Below, in pieces: positions 53,772-61,711 of a DNA stretch of 64,000 nt (position 1 is the stretch's first letter; the number at the start of each line of letters is the position of its first letter). Source of the DNA: an uncultured Paracoccaceae bacterium (lineage in GTDB: Bacteria; Pseudomonadota; Alphaproteobacteria; Rhodobacterales; Rhodobacteraceae). The notes beneath the pieces are model-generated. The model was not told the DNA's origin. It ran no database searches and saw only the letters and a list, made by a program, of their open reading frames with translations. A program made the translations under genes and the position numbers. The DNA lies in the NCBI GenBank assembly GCA_947489325.1, contig CANLDA010000015.1, positions 1-64,000 on the forward strand, in the 5' to 3' direction.

Positions 53772-55022
53772 ATGACAGAATATGAAATCATACGTTTGGG
53801 CCATCAAGGGGATGGTATTGCCGAGGGGCCTTTGTTTGTGCCGCTTACCTTGCCGGGGGATGTGGTGACGGGGGCGGTGGATGGCGCCCGCCTGACGGAT
53901 GTGCGCATTAACACCCCATCGGAGCATCGGGTGAAACCTGTGTGTCGTCATTTCAAATCTTGTGGCGGGTGCTCTTTGCAGCATGCCCATGCGGATTTTG
54001 TTGCGGACTGGAAGGTTCAGGTTGTTCAGGCAGCTTTGGCAGCGCAGGGATTGGAATGTGAATTTCGACCCATTCATACCTCTCCTGCGCGCAGTCGTCG
54101 CCGGGCGGTAATTTCGGCACGCCGTACCAAAAAGGGGGCGACGGCGGGATTTCATATGCGGGCCTCTGATACGATTACGGAAATTCCGGATTGCCAATTG
54201 CTGCATCCCAAATTGATGTCTGCATTGGATGTCGCACAGGCGTTGGCTTTGGTTGGGGTATCGCGAAAAGGCGAATTGTCGATTACAGCAACGCTGACAG
54301 CGCATGGGCTTGATTTGTCCGTCATGGGGGGTAAGCCACTTGACGGGCCGTTCTTGGCGCAGTTGGCGCAAGAGTGTGAGCGGCACGGGCTGGCGCGGCT
54401 TTGTTGGGATGGTGAGGTGATCGCCACACGCCTTCCGCCGACACAGGGTTTTGGACGTGCGCAGGTTACACCGCCGCCGGGCGCTTTTTTGCAGGCGACC
54501 CAAGATGGCGAGGCGGCCTTGTTGGCGGCTGTGCGTGAAATTGTGGTGGATGCCGATCGTATTGCTGATTTGTTTGCTGGGTGCGGCACCTTTGCACTGC
54601 CATTGGCTGAGGAAGCAATGGTGCACGCGATAGAGGGTGAGCGATCCATGATGATGGCGCTGGATGCAGGGTGGCGACAGGCGCAGGGGCTAAAGACCGT
54701 GACCACAGAAACCCGTGATCTGTTTCGCAATCCGGTGATGGCGCAGGATTTGCGATTTGATGCGGTGGTGATTGATCCGCCTCGCGCAGGGGCGGCGGCG
54801 CAGGTGGCGGAATTGGCGCAATCTGATGTGTCAACGATTGCCTTTGTGTCCTGTAATCCAGTGACCTTTGCGCGCGATGCGGCGATGTTGTGCGCAGCCG
54901 GGTATACGCTGAATTGGGTGCAGGTAGTGGATCAGTTTCGTTGGTCAACGCATGTCGAACTTGTGGCCAGCTTTACGCGAAAGCAGCGTCAGAATGTTGC
55001 AGCCCCATTGACCCTTGGGTGA
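53772..55022 (+). CDS. Class I SAM-dependent RNA (uracil-C5) methyltransferase, TrmA/RlmD family
   Basis: A 416-residue protein. The N-terminal TRAM-like segment is short. Cysteines C58, C64 and C67 (CRHFKSCGGCSLQH) and a later C in DCQLLHP form a [4Fe-4S] site. The Rossmann domain has LFAGCGTFALPLA, and the catalytic cysteine lies in FVSCNPVTFARD with DPPRAG nearby. It methylates uracil in rRNA or tRNA; RlmC/RlmD/TrmA cannot be separated by eye. Monocistronic or followed by hemH after 42 bp. Confidence 0.92.
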   Translation: MTEYEIIRLGHQGDGIAEGPLFVPLTLPGDVVTGAVDGARLTDVRINTPSEHRVKPVCRHFKSCGGCSLQHAHADFVADWKVQVVQAALAAQGLECEFRPIHTSPARSRRRAVISARRTKKGATAGFHMRASDTITEIPDCQLLHPKLMSALDVAQALALVGVSRKGELSITATLTAHGLDLSVMGGKPLDGPFLAQLAQECERHGLARLCWDGEVIATRLPPTQGFGRAQVTPPPGAFLQATQDGEAALLAAVREIVVDADRIADLFAGCGTFALPLAEEAMVHAIEGERSMMMALDAGWRQAQGLKTVTTETRDLFRNPVMAQDLRFDAVVIDPPRAGAAAQVAELAQSDVSTIAFVSCNPVTFARDAAMLCAAGYTLNWVQVVDQFRWSTHVELVASFTRKQRQNVAAPLTLG

Positions 55023-55064
55023 CATGCGCTATGTCCTTTGGATATCTAGCGAACAGGACACAGC

Positions 55065-56126
55065 ATGCCAGACCGTCAATCGAACGCGACCATTCCAGAC
55101 TATGCACCACAGGATCACCCCACCGTTGCACGCGGTAAAATCGGTGTGTTGTTTGCCAATCTTGGAACGCCGGATGATTACAGTTATTGGCCGATGCGTC
55201 GGTATTTGAATGAGTTCTTGTCAGATAAGCGGGTGATTGATTACCCAGCGTGGAAGTGGCAGCCACTGTTGCAGGCGATCATTCTGACCAAACGGCCATT
55301 TTCCAGTGGGGCGGCCTATAAATCCATATGGAATCACAGCAAGGGTGAAAGCCCTTTGATGACCATTACTAGGGATCAGACGGTCAAACTGCGCACAGCC
55401 TTAAAGGCGCAGTATGGAGATCAGGTGATGGTGGATTTTTGTATGCGGTATGGCAACCCATCCACCAAATCCAAGGTGCGCGAGATGGTGGCCGCGGGGT
55501 GTGAACGTATTTTGTTTTTTCCACTGTATCCACAATACGCCGGGGCAACTTCTGCCACGGCGAACGATCAGTTCTTTCGCGCGTTGATGGACGAAACATG
55601 GCAACCCGCCGCGCGTACGATAACGCCCTATTTTGATCATCCACAATATATCGACGCTTTGGCCGAATCTGTAGAGCGCGCCTATGGCAAGATGACGACG
55701 AAGCCTGATATTTTGGTGGTGAGTTATCATGGAATGCCGCGGCGGTATCTGATGCAGGGCGATCCGTATCATTGCCACTGCGCTAAAACGACTCGATTGC
55801 TTAAGGAGCGTTTGGGCTGGGCAGATACGGATTTGGTAATGACCTTCCAGTCAAAGTTTGGCCCAGAGGAATGGCTGCAACCCTATACCGTGGAAGAGGT
55901 TGCGCGGCTGGCACAGGCGGGGAAAACCAATATCGCTGTGATCGCGCCGGCGTTTTCCGCCGATTGCATCGAAACACTGGAAGAGATCAACGAAGAGATC
56001 AAAGAAAGCTTTGAAGAGGCAGGCGGTAAGGGATTCACCTATATTCCCTGCCTGAATGATGAGGATGCCCATATTTCAGCGCTTAGCGCTGTGGTGCAGG
56101 AAAACCTGCAGGGATGGGTTAAGTAA
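55065..56126 (+). CDS. hemH: Ferrochelatase
   Basis: Inserts Fe2+ into protoporphyrin IX, the last step of heme b synthesis. The 353-residue protein has VLFANLGTPDDYSYWPMRRYLNEFL, the PLYPQYAGATSATA block, the catalytic-histidine SYHGMPRRYL, and the C-terminal PAFSADCIETLEEI region with LCE-like catalytic glutamates. It is followed by a strong convergent hairpin. Confidence 0.96.
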   Translation: MPDRQSNATIPDYAPQDHPTVARGKIGVLFANLGTPDDYSYWPMRRYLNEFLSDKRVIDYPAWKWQPLLQAIILTKRPFSSGAAYKSIWNHSKGESPLMTITRDQTVKLRTALKAQYGDQVMVDFCMRYGNPSTKSKVREMVAAGCERILFFPLYPQYAGATSATANDQFFRALMDETWQPAARTITPYFDHPQYIDALAESVERAYGKMTTKPDILVVSYHGMPRRYLMQGDPYHCHCAKTTRLLKERLGWADTDLVMTFQSKFGPEEWLQPYTVEEVARLAQAGKTNIAVIAPAFSADCIETLEEINEEIKESFEEAGGKGFTYIPCLNDEDAHISALSAVVQENLQGWVK

Positions 56127-56142
56127 AGTGTGCTGAAATGAA

Positions 56143-56169
56143 AAAGGGTGGGGAAAATCCCCACCCTTT
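56143..56169. terminator. Bidirectional terminator between hemH and small gene 1
   Basis: A perfect 12-bp stem AAAGGGTGGGGA (56143-56154) with TCCCCACCCTTT (56158-56169) and an AAA loop. A and T runs at its ends let it act for both convergent genes. Confidence 0.9.
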
Positions 56170-56192
56170 CAGAAACTGTTGTGTGCCGAAAA

Positions 56193-56378
56193 TTAGTCAG
56201 CTGCAACAACTGCTGCAACAACTGCGATCAGAACCAGCGGAACCCAGATGCCAGCAGCAGAAGAAGAAGCTGCTTCTGTAGCGATAACCGGAGGCTCAAC
56301 TTCAACATCAGATACGGAACCAGCGAAAGCTGAAGTGGATGTCAGGGCGATAGCAGCAGCAAGTGCGATTTTTTTCAT
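56193..56378 (-). CDS. Small exported membrane protein, tandem paralogue 1
   Basis: A 61-residue protein with a Sec signal peptide (MKKIALAAAIALTSTSAFA, 1-19), a short acidic, proline-rich stretch, then a C-terminal hydrophobic helix ending at the last residue (VPLVLIAVVAAVVAAD). The last 24 residues are nearly identical to those of the paralogue at 56576, with one V/I change. No basic cluster follows the helix, so this is not a PEP-CTERM type anchor. Function unknown; adjacent to hemH on the opposite strand. Confidence 0.85.
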   Translation of the reverse strand: MKKIALAAAIALTSTSAFAGSVSDVEVEPPVIATEAASSSAAGIWVPLVLIAVVAAVVAAD

Positions 56379-56523
56379 TGTCTTTATTCCATTGATGGCC
56401 CGATTTGGGCGAAATTATGATTGCGGAATCAGTACTGGCCGATTTTTGAGGATTTTGCAATTTATCTTATCGGTGAAAAATCGCCGATTGTTCCCCTTAT
56501 GCATCAATCAATGTTACAAAATG

Positions 56524-56555
56524 AAAAAGGCGGCACCATTAGGAGCCGCCTTTTT
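56524..56555. terminator. Terminator of small gene 2
   Basis: AAAAAGGCGGC (56524-56534) with GCCGCCTTTTT (56545-56555) around a 10-nt loop. It lies 21 bp past the stop of the second small gene (minus strand) and could act in both directions. Confidence 0.88.
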
Positions 56556-56575
56556 CTATTCAATGTGACTAAAAA

Positions 56576-56761
56576 TTAGTCAGCTGCAACAACTGCGGCC
56601 ACAATTGCGATCAGGACCAGTGGGACCCAGATGCCAGCAGCAGAAGAGCTTGCCGCTTCTTCTTCGATGACAACAGGCTCAACAACAGGCTCAGAATAGC
56701 TACCAGCAAATGCAGTAGAAGCAGCGCCAGTCAGTGCAGCAGCGAGAACGAGTTTCTTCAT
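56576..56761 (-). CDS. Small exported membrane protein, tandem paralogue 2
   Basis: A 61-residue protein with a signal peptide (MKKLVLAAALTGAASTAFA), an acidic stretch SEPVVEPVVIEEE and the shared tail EAASSSAAGIWVPLVLIA then VAAVVAAD. The ATG at 56759-56761 with GGAGGA upstream is chosen over a longer frame. Codon differences from its paralogue are mainly synonymous in the shared tail, so the protein sequence is under selection. Each copy has its own terminator and probably its own promoter. Confidence 0.85.
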   Translation of the reverse strand: MKKLVLAAALTGAASTAFAGSYSEPVVEPVVIEEEAASSSAAGIWVPLVLIAIVAAVVAAD

Positions 56762-56902
56762 AGTATCCTCCAGAATTCGCCCACTATAGATTAGCCCATA
56801 GCAAGCACCCAAGACTTAAGCTCGTATCCTTGTGTAACCAGTAAACAGTATCCATTGCAAACCTAGTTTCGTAAAAACAGGGCTTTAGGCGTCAATTTGT
56901 GG

Positions 56903-57505
56903 TCAAATTAGCAACACTTGAGTGCCTACTTTGGTCAAATCGAACAATTCGGCAATGTGTTCATTATACAGACCAATGCACCCATTGGACGATCGGCGCC
57001 CGATTTTGCGCGTGTCGTGGGTGCCGTGAATACGATAATATGTCCAGCTTAGGTAAAGCGCGTGTGTGCCCAATGGGTTGTCCGGGCCGGGACCGACATA
57101 TTCGGGCCATTCTGGATTGCGGATACGCATTGACGGGGTCGGACGCCAGCTTGGCCCAACCACCTTGCGGACAACCTTGGTACGGCCTTTACGCGTAAGA
57201 TCTTCTGTCAAAGGGACGGAAGATGGAAACAGCTTATAAGTGGTTTCGTCTTCTGACCAATAATGCAGGGCACGGCTGGTGATATCGACCAATACCGCAC
57301 CATTTTTCAAGTTGCTGAAATAGGGGCGCCAATCCAAAGAGCGAAAGCTTGAAATATTACGCGGGGCTGTTTCCGTGACTTCGGTCTCAATTTCAACAGT
57401 GCCTTCGCCGTCAACTTCCTGCGCCAAAACAGGTGCCCCGATAAATGCGGCACCGCTTGCCAAAAAGCTGCGTCGTCCAATTGTGCGTCCAAATTTCTGA
57501 GTCAT
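56903..57505 (-). CDS. L,D-transpeptidase (YkuD domain), Tat-exported
   Basis: A 200-residue protein starting MTQKFGRTIGRRSFLASGAA, with the twin-arginine signal RRSFLA. The YkuD domain (about 60-200) has the catalytic histidine in RIHGTHDT and the cysteine in RRSSNGCIGLYNEH. It would cross-link peptidoglycan stems 3-3 or attach proteins to it, in the periplasm. The ATG at 57503-57505 begins the Tat signal; 37 upstream codons are discarded. It faces the CAP-domain gene with short spacing. Confidence 0.93.
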   Translation of the reverse strand: MTQKFGRTIGRRSFLASGAAFIGAPVLAQEVDGEGTVEIETEVTETAPRNISSFRSLDWRPYFSNLKNGAVLVDITSRALHYWSEDETTYKLFPSSVPLTEDLTRKGRTKVVRKVVGPSWRPTPSMRIRNPEWPEYVGPGPDNPLGTHALYLSWTYYRIHGTHDTRKIGRRSSNGCIGLYNEHIAELFDLTKVGTQVLLI

Positions 57506-57669
57506 GTGATTCTCGATCTTAGTCAAATTCGGTTTGTGGCATGATATGACCGGAATGACGCAGTCGCAAATCAATGAAGCGTTATTTCGCGCGTCTGAGC
57601 GCAAGTGGGTTTTCAACGCAACGCTACCTGAGGTACAGGAATACTAATACAGATCGGACAGGTGTAGAT

Positions 57670-58212
57670 ATGACAAGGTTTTTGGCAATCCTATTAGTGG
57701 TCGTAACCGGGCTTTCAGCCTGTACGACAGGTGGATTTTCCAACAAGGGTGGCGTCCGGATTTATCAACCTTCGACACGGAACCCTTCGAAGGTTCAGTT
57801 TGAAGTGCTGGATTCGGTGAATGCGTTGCGTCAGGCGTCAGGTCTTGTGGCCGTGCAATTGAATGCAGAACTGAATGCCGCTGCGGCGACTCATTCGCGC
57901 GATATGTCCGTGCAAAATCGTCCGTGGCATTTCGGATCGGACGGATCTTCGCCGATCGACCGCGCGCGTCGGGTTGGCTATGCCGGGCGCCTTGCGGGGG
58001 AAAACATCTCGGAAACCTACGAAACAGAGCTGGAAACCCTTGGTGCGTGGATGCAAGAAGAGGGCACGCGCAGCGTTGTGCTTGATCCGGATGCACGGGA
58101 TATGGGGTTTGCGTGGTTCCAAGAACCGAACGGTAAACTGTGGTGGACCATGGTGATGGGCGTGCCGACAGCAACGCCCCTTGCAACAGCAGAGTTTGTT
58201 TCTGCCGAATAA
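57670..58212 (+). CDS. CAP-domain lipoprotein (SCP-like)
   Basis: A 180-residue protein with a lipoprotein signal: hydrophobic core and lipobox LSAC at 15-18. The CAP/SCP domain (about 45-165) has the NALRQASGL helix, ATHSRDMSVQNRPWHFGSDG with the metal/active histidines, and RLAGENISETYE. Bacterial CAP proteins are extracytoplasmic; their activity is generally unknown. The ATG at 57670 is chosen because the lipobox then falls at the usual position. An intergenic repeat follows. Confidence 0.88.
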   Translation: MTRFLAILLVVVTGLSACTTGGFSNKGGVRIYQPSTRNPSKVQFEVLDSVNALRQASGLVAVQLNAELNAAAATHSRDMSVQNRPWHFGSDGSSPIDRARRVGYAGRLAGENISETYETELETLGAWMQEEGTRSVVLDPDARDMGFAWFQEPNGKLWWTMVMGVPTATPLATAEFVSAE

Positions 58213-58234
58213 ACCTTTGATTTTCAACGTGGTG

Positions 58235-58295
58235 CAGGGGCTTGCCCTCTGTGCCATGCGCAGTCACCCCAAGGTATTCTGGCCAACAAAAAGCC
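58235..58295 (+). repeat. Dispersed intergenic repeat, copy E
   Basis: G/C hairpin (GGGC-TT-GCCC, 58238-58247), then a 6-bp stem CTGTGC/GCGCAG with CAT loop (58249-58263), then CACCCCAAGGTATTCTGGCC and AACAAAAAGCC. The tail is the most diverged of the five copies. It fills the gap between the convergent CAP and L,D-transpeptidase genes. Confidence 0.65.
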
Positions 58296-58300
58296 GGAAA

Positions 58301-58792
58301 CTACCGATAAATCGTGATGGGTGTTCCGTTGTTGACCATGGCATAAATTTCGCGGATTTCGGCATTCGTCACAGCGATGCACCCTGCTGTCCAATCCTGT
58401 CCACCCTTGCGATATTCCCAAGGGCGGCCATGGATAAAGATATCTCCACCCGGACTTTTGCCTTGGGTGCGCGCATAGGCGATATCATCAGCGTTAGGAT
58501 AGGAAATGCCGATGGATAGGTGAAATTCGCTGTTCGGGTTGCGCCGGTCAATTTTATATTCCCCTTCAGGGGTGCGCCCGTCGCCTTCGAACTCTTTATG
58601 CTCTTGTGGTGCAAAGCCAAGCCCGACATCGTAATCACGCAATACTTTGTCGTGATGCATCAGATAGAGTTTGCGTTGTTCTTTATAGATCAGAACGCGC
58701 GTGACCTGCGGGCCGTTGTAGTCTTGAAATTTGTTGCAGGCGGTTATGCCAAACGCAAGGCAAAGGGCGGCCAGTAGGGAAATGATACGCAT
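58301..58792 (-). CDS. L,D-transpeptidase family lipoprotein (YkuD domain)
   Basis: A 163-residue protein with a lipoprotein signal (lipobox ITAC at 16-19) and a YkuD domain (about 35-163). The catalytic His is in FIHGRPWEY and the Cys in DWTAGCIAVTN. It resembles the short E. coli YafK/DpaA-like branch, which hydrolyses the Lpp-peptidoglycan link. Location at the outer membrane or periplasmic side is inferred from the lipobox. It is the second L,D-transpeptidase within 2 kb. Confidence 0.9.
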   Translation of the reverse strand: MRIISLLAALCLAFGITACNKFQDYNGPQVTRVLIYKEQRKLYLMHHDKVLRDYDVGLGFAPQEHKEFEGDGRTPEGEYKIDRRNPNSEFHLSIGISYPNADDIAYARTQGKSPGGDIFIHGRPWEYRKGGQDWTAGCIAVTNAEIREIYAMVNNGTPITIYR

Positions 58793-58907
58793 CGTAATTT
58801 TCCTGCTCGGGGTGTGGGCAGTCTATCGCGCCCGTTGTGTCAGGCATAGGCCGAGAGCACGCATCACGTCAAAGTGAAAAGGCATGGAGCGCAGCTTATC
58901 GCTGATT

Positions 58908-58973
58908 GGGCTTCTTCTTGGTGTAAATATCCCGGGGGGAATGCGTCGTAGACGCAGGGGGGCTGGCCCCCTT
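58908..58973 (-). repeat. Dispersed intergenic repeat, copy D
   Basis: On the minus strand: GGGGG-CCAG-CCCCC hairpin, then a 6-bp stem with 3-nt loop (TGCGTC/GACGCA, 58942-58956), then CCCCCGGGATATTTACACC and AAGAAGAAG. Compared with copy A the stem pair G-C at one position has become T-A, keeping it paired. It lies just past the 3' end of the methyltransferase gene. Confidence 0.75.
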
Positions 58974-59790
58974 AATCCTTCAGAATCTCTTCTTTGGCAC
59001 CCAGTGCATCTGCGAGTCGAGACACGGCCGAACCGGGACGCAAGGGCTGAGGTTGGTTTTGGGCAGGGGCCCATCCGGTCATGAAAATCATTTCAAAGGT
59101 CGCAGGTATACGGCCTTCTTCCATGAATTCCAGAGCATAAATGTCTGCGGCGCGCATCAAAACCTGGCGCCCCGACGGTCGACGCAAACGCGCATAGAGG
59201 GCGTTGTTTTCCCCCATTGAACGCAGGTCTTTCATCAAATGCCATGCGGTTTCATAGGTTACCTTAAGGGGCATCGCATCAGCCACTGGCATGGCAAGCC
59301 CCGCACGCTGTAAAAGTGCACCGAGATCACGGATTTCCCCCATAGGAGCAATACGGGGGGACAGGCCACCTGTCACTTCGGCCTCTGCTTGACCCAAACA
59401 GGCGCGCAATTCATGCAAGGTTTGTCCGCCAAAGCTGACAGCCATCAGCAACCCATCCGCCTTGAGGGCGCGGCGGCACTGGATGAGTTGACCAACCGGA
59501 TCATTGGCCCAATGCAGGCACAGTGCGTGGATGACCAGATCATGGGTGTTTTCTTGTAAATCCAGAGTGTCGGCATCTGTCATGATGGTCGCATCGGGAA
59601 AGCAAGCGCGCCACACATCGGGAAAAGCCGCCACAATCGCGACATTGGTAAACGTTCTGTTAACCAAGGATAGGCGATCCTGCACATCCTCGGCAGCAGT
59701 TTCCTGAAGGAACATGCCACGCGCGCGATCCGCGCGGGCGCGGTTTCGGGTCAGGGCATTGCGGTCAGTCAAAAGTGGCGTGTCTTGCAT
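58972..59790 (-). CDS. Methyltransferase-domain protein (BioC/NDUFAF5-like)
   Basis: A 272-residue protein with the N-terminal TDRNALTRNRARADRAR and the domain order of BioC/NDUFAF5-like proteins: DLVIHALCLHWANDPVGQLIQCRRALKADG (motif region) and FGGQTLHELRACLGQAEAEV. The first SAM-binding motif (normally DxGxGxG) is degenerate (VAIVAAFPDVW). It may modify a respiratory complex I subunit, by analogy with NDUFAF5, or be inactive as a methyltransferase. The ATG at 59788-59790 is only 14 bp from the divergent comF start. Confidence 0.78.
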   Translation of the reverse strand: MQDTPLLTDRNALTRNRARADRARGMFLQETAAEDVQDRLSLVNRTFTNVAIVAAFPDVWRACFPDATIMTDADTLDLQENTHDLVIHALCLHWANDPVGQLIQCRRALKADGLLMAVSFGGQTLHELRACLGQAEAEVTGGLSPRIAPMGEIRDLGALLQRAGLAMPVADAMPLKVTYETAWHLMKDLRSMGENNALYARLRRPSGRQVLMRAADIYALEFMEEGRIPATFEMIFMTGWAPAQNQPQPLRPGSAVSRLADALGAKEEILKD

Positions 59791-59804
59791 GGGCGGAACA
59801 TAGG

Positions 59805-60539
59805 ATGATCGGTGCAAACATTCAAACAGCCTTGCGCCTGATTTACCCATCGCGTTGCGTAACATGCGGTGGGTTGGTTGAGGGCGAATTTGGGCTGTGT
59901 GGGGCGTGTTGGCGTGACACGCCGTTTATTGGCGGTCTTGTGTGCGATGGTTGCGGTCTGCCCTTGCCGGGCGAAGCAGCAGAGAATGAAGCAGTATATT
60001 GCGATGATTGTCTGCGGATTGACCGACCTTGGGGGCAAGGGCGCGCGTCTTTGATTTACAAGGACAACGCGCGGCGCATGGTGTTGGCATTAAAGCACGG
60101 GGATCGGCATGACATTGTCAAACCGGCCGCCCAGTGGATGGCGCGCAGTGTGCAGCCACTATTGCGCCAGAATATCCTGATTGCACCGGTGCCGCTGCAT
60201 TGGATGCGGTTTGTGAAACGGCGATACAATCAGGCGGCTTTGTTGGCAGAAGCGTTGTCCCGACATCTTGGCGCATCGTATTGTCCTGATTTGTTGCAGC
60301 GCCCTAAAGAGACCGGAACAATGGATGGGCTTGGTTTGGAGGAGCGCTTTGCCAAGATGCAATCCGCGATCCAAGCGCATCCCAAAAGGTGCCATCGCAT
60401 GGCGGGTCGGCCAGTATTACTTGTGGATGATGTGATGACAACGGGTGCAACCCTTGCGGCCTGTGCCGAGGCGTGCCTGATCTCACGTGCAAGTGAAGTT
60501 CATGTGATAACCCTAGCGCGCGTGGTAAAGGATGCCTAA
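59805..60539 (+). CDS. ComF-family phosphoribosyltransferase-like protein
   Basis: A 244-residue protein with an N-terminal double zinc finger (CVTCGG, CGACW, CDGCGLPLPG, CDDC; residues about 15-75) and a PRTase domain with VLLVDDVMTTGATLAACAEA. ComF takes part in DNA uptake in naturally competent bacteria; in non-competent species its role is unclear. The ATG at 59805 (MIGANIQTALR) is chosen; an upstream start would overlap the divergent gene. Confidence 0.9.
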   Translation: MIGANIQTALRLIYPSRCVTCGGLVEGEFGLCGACWRDTPFIGGLVCDGCGLPLPGEAAENEAVYCDDCLRIDRPWGQGRASLIYKDNARRMVLALKHGDRHDIVKPAAQWMARSVQPLLRQNILIAPVPLHWMRFVKRRYNQAALLAEALSRHLGASYCPDLLQRPKETGTMDGLGLEERFAKMQSAIQAHPKRCHRMAGRPVLLVDDVMTTGATLAACAEACLISRASEVHVITLARVVKDA

Positions 60540-60577
60540 ATAGCGCCAAGAATGAGTGTGTATAAACAGGATCATCC

Positions 60578-60835
60578 ATGAAAAACGTCGAAATCTATAC
60601 CCGCCCGCTTTGCGGTTTCTGTTCCGCGGCCAAGCGTCTTTTGAAATCCAAAGGGGTTTCATTCGTCGAGGTGGATGTCTGGAAAGACCCAAATCGCAAG
60701 TCTGAGATGATCCAGCGATCCAACGGCGGGCGCACCTTTCCACAGATTTTCATCGACGAGAAGCATGTTGGCGGATGTGATGAGCTGATGATGCTGGAAC
60801 GTGCCGGCAAATTGGATTCCATGCTGGCGGCGTGA
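60578..60835 (+). CDS. grxC: Glutaredoxin 3
   Basis: An 85-residue glutaredoxin with the dithiol active site C12-G-F-C15, the TFPQIFID cis-proline motif and the GGCDELMML glutathione-site segment. Reduces disulfides with glutathione in the cytoplasm. The CGFC variant of the usual CPYC occurs in many alphaproteobacteria. It lies 38 bp after comF and 45 bp before the nitrilase gene, probably one unit. Confidence 0.96.
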   Translation: MKNVEIYTRPLCGFCSAAKRLLKSKGVSFVEVDVWKDPNRKSEMIQRSNGGRTFPQIFIDEKHVGGCDELMMLERAGKLDSMLAA

Positions 60836-60880
60836 TCGCATTCGTCTTAGGCTTTGGCGAAACCAGTGTTGGAGCCTGTG

Positions 60881-61711
60881 ATGCGGACTGCCCTTTTGCA
60901 AATGACGTCTTCGGATGATCCAAGTGAAAATCTTGGGGCGGTCACATCCATGCTTTCTCAGGCAGTTGCTGGCGGTGCGGGGTTTGTGTTGACGCCAGAG
61001 GTCACGAATTGCGTGTCCACTAGCCGAAATCACCAAAATACAGTGCTGTATCACGAAGAGGATGACCCAACCCTTGCAGCTCTGCGTGATGCGGCGGCAA
61101 ATCATGGGACTTGGGTGTTAATCGGATCCTTGGGAATCAAGACGCATGATGCGGATGGGCGTTTTGCCAACCGGCAGTTTCTGATTGATCCCACGGGGAC
61201 GATCACAGCGCGGTACGACAAAATCCATATGTTTGATGTAGAGGTCAGCCCCGAAGAAACCTATCGCGAATCAGATGGATATCGCCCCGGTCGGCAGGCA
61301 GTGGTGGCAAAAACACCCTTTGGCACCATCGGCATGACGATTTGTTACGATCTGCGCTTTCCTCATCTTCACCGACGACTTGCCCATGCGGGTGCAGAAA
61401 TTATCACGGCCCCCGCGGCATTTTCCTATGTCACAGGCGCGGCGCATTGGCATTCGTTGTTGCGGGCGCGGGCGATTGAAACAGGGTGTTTCGTGCTGGC
61501 CCCTGCGCAAACAGGGACGCACCCTGCTCAACGCGGCCAGTCACGCAAAACTTATGGGCATTCACTTGCCGTTGCTCCATGGGGAGAGGTCATTGCGGAT
61601 GCGGGGGCAGAGCCGGGCATAACCTATGTTGAACTTGATCGCGAATTGGTGGCACAAGCGCGTAAACGTGTGCCCTCCCTGACCCATGATCGAGAGTTTG
61701 ATGGACCGTAA
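60881..61711 (+). CDS. Carbon-nitrogen hydrolase (nitrilase superfamily)
   Basis: A 276-residue protein with the triad Glu in FVLTPEVTNC, Lys in ARYDKIHMFDV and Cys in MTICYDLRFPHL. The SPEETYRESDGY segment is typical of the Nit1/Nit2-like branch, which hydrolyses deaminated glutathione or omega-amides. Substrate is thus probably dGSH, by family. The ATG at 60881 (MRTALLQM) fits the family; a TTG 27 bp earlier does not. It overlaps marR by 11 bp. Confidence 0.92.
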   Translation: MRTALLQMTSSDDPSENLGAVTSMLSQAVAGGAGFVLTPEVTNCVSTSRNHQNTVLYHEEDDPTLAALRDAAANHGTWVLIGSLGIKTHDADGRFANRQFLIDPTGTITARYDKIHMFDVEVSPEETYRESDGYRPGRQAVVAKTPFGTIGMTICYDLRFPHLHRRLAHAGAEIITAPAAFSYVTGAAHWHSLLRARAIETGCFVLAPAQTGTHPAQRGQSRKTYGHSLAVAPWGEVIADAGAEPGITYVELDRELVAQARKRVPSLTHDREFDGP

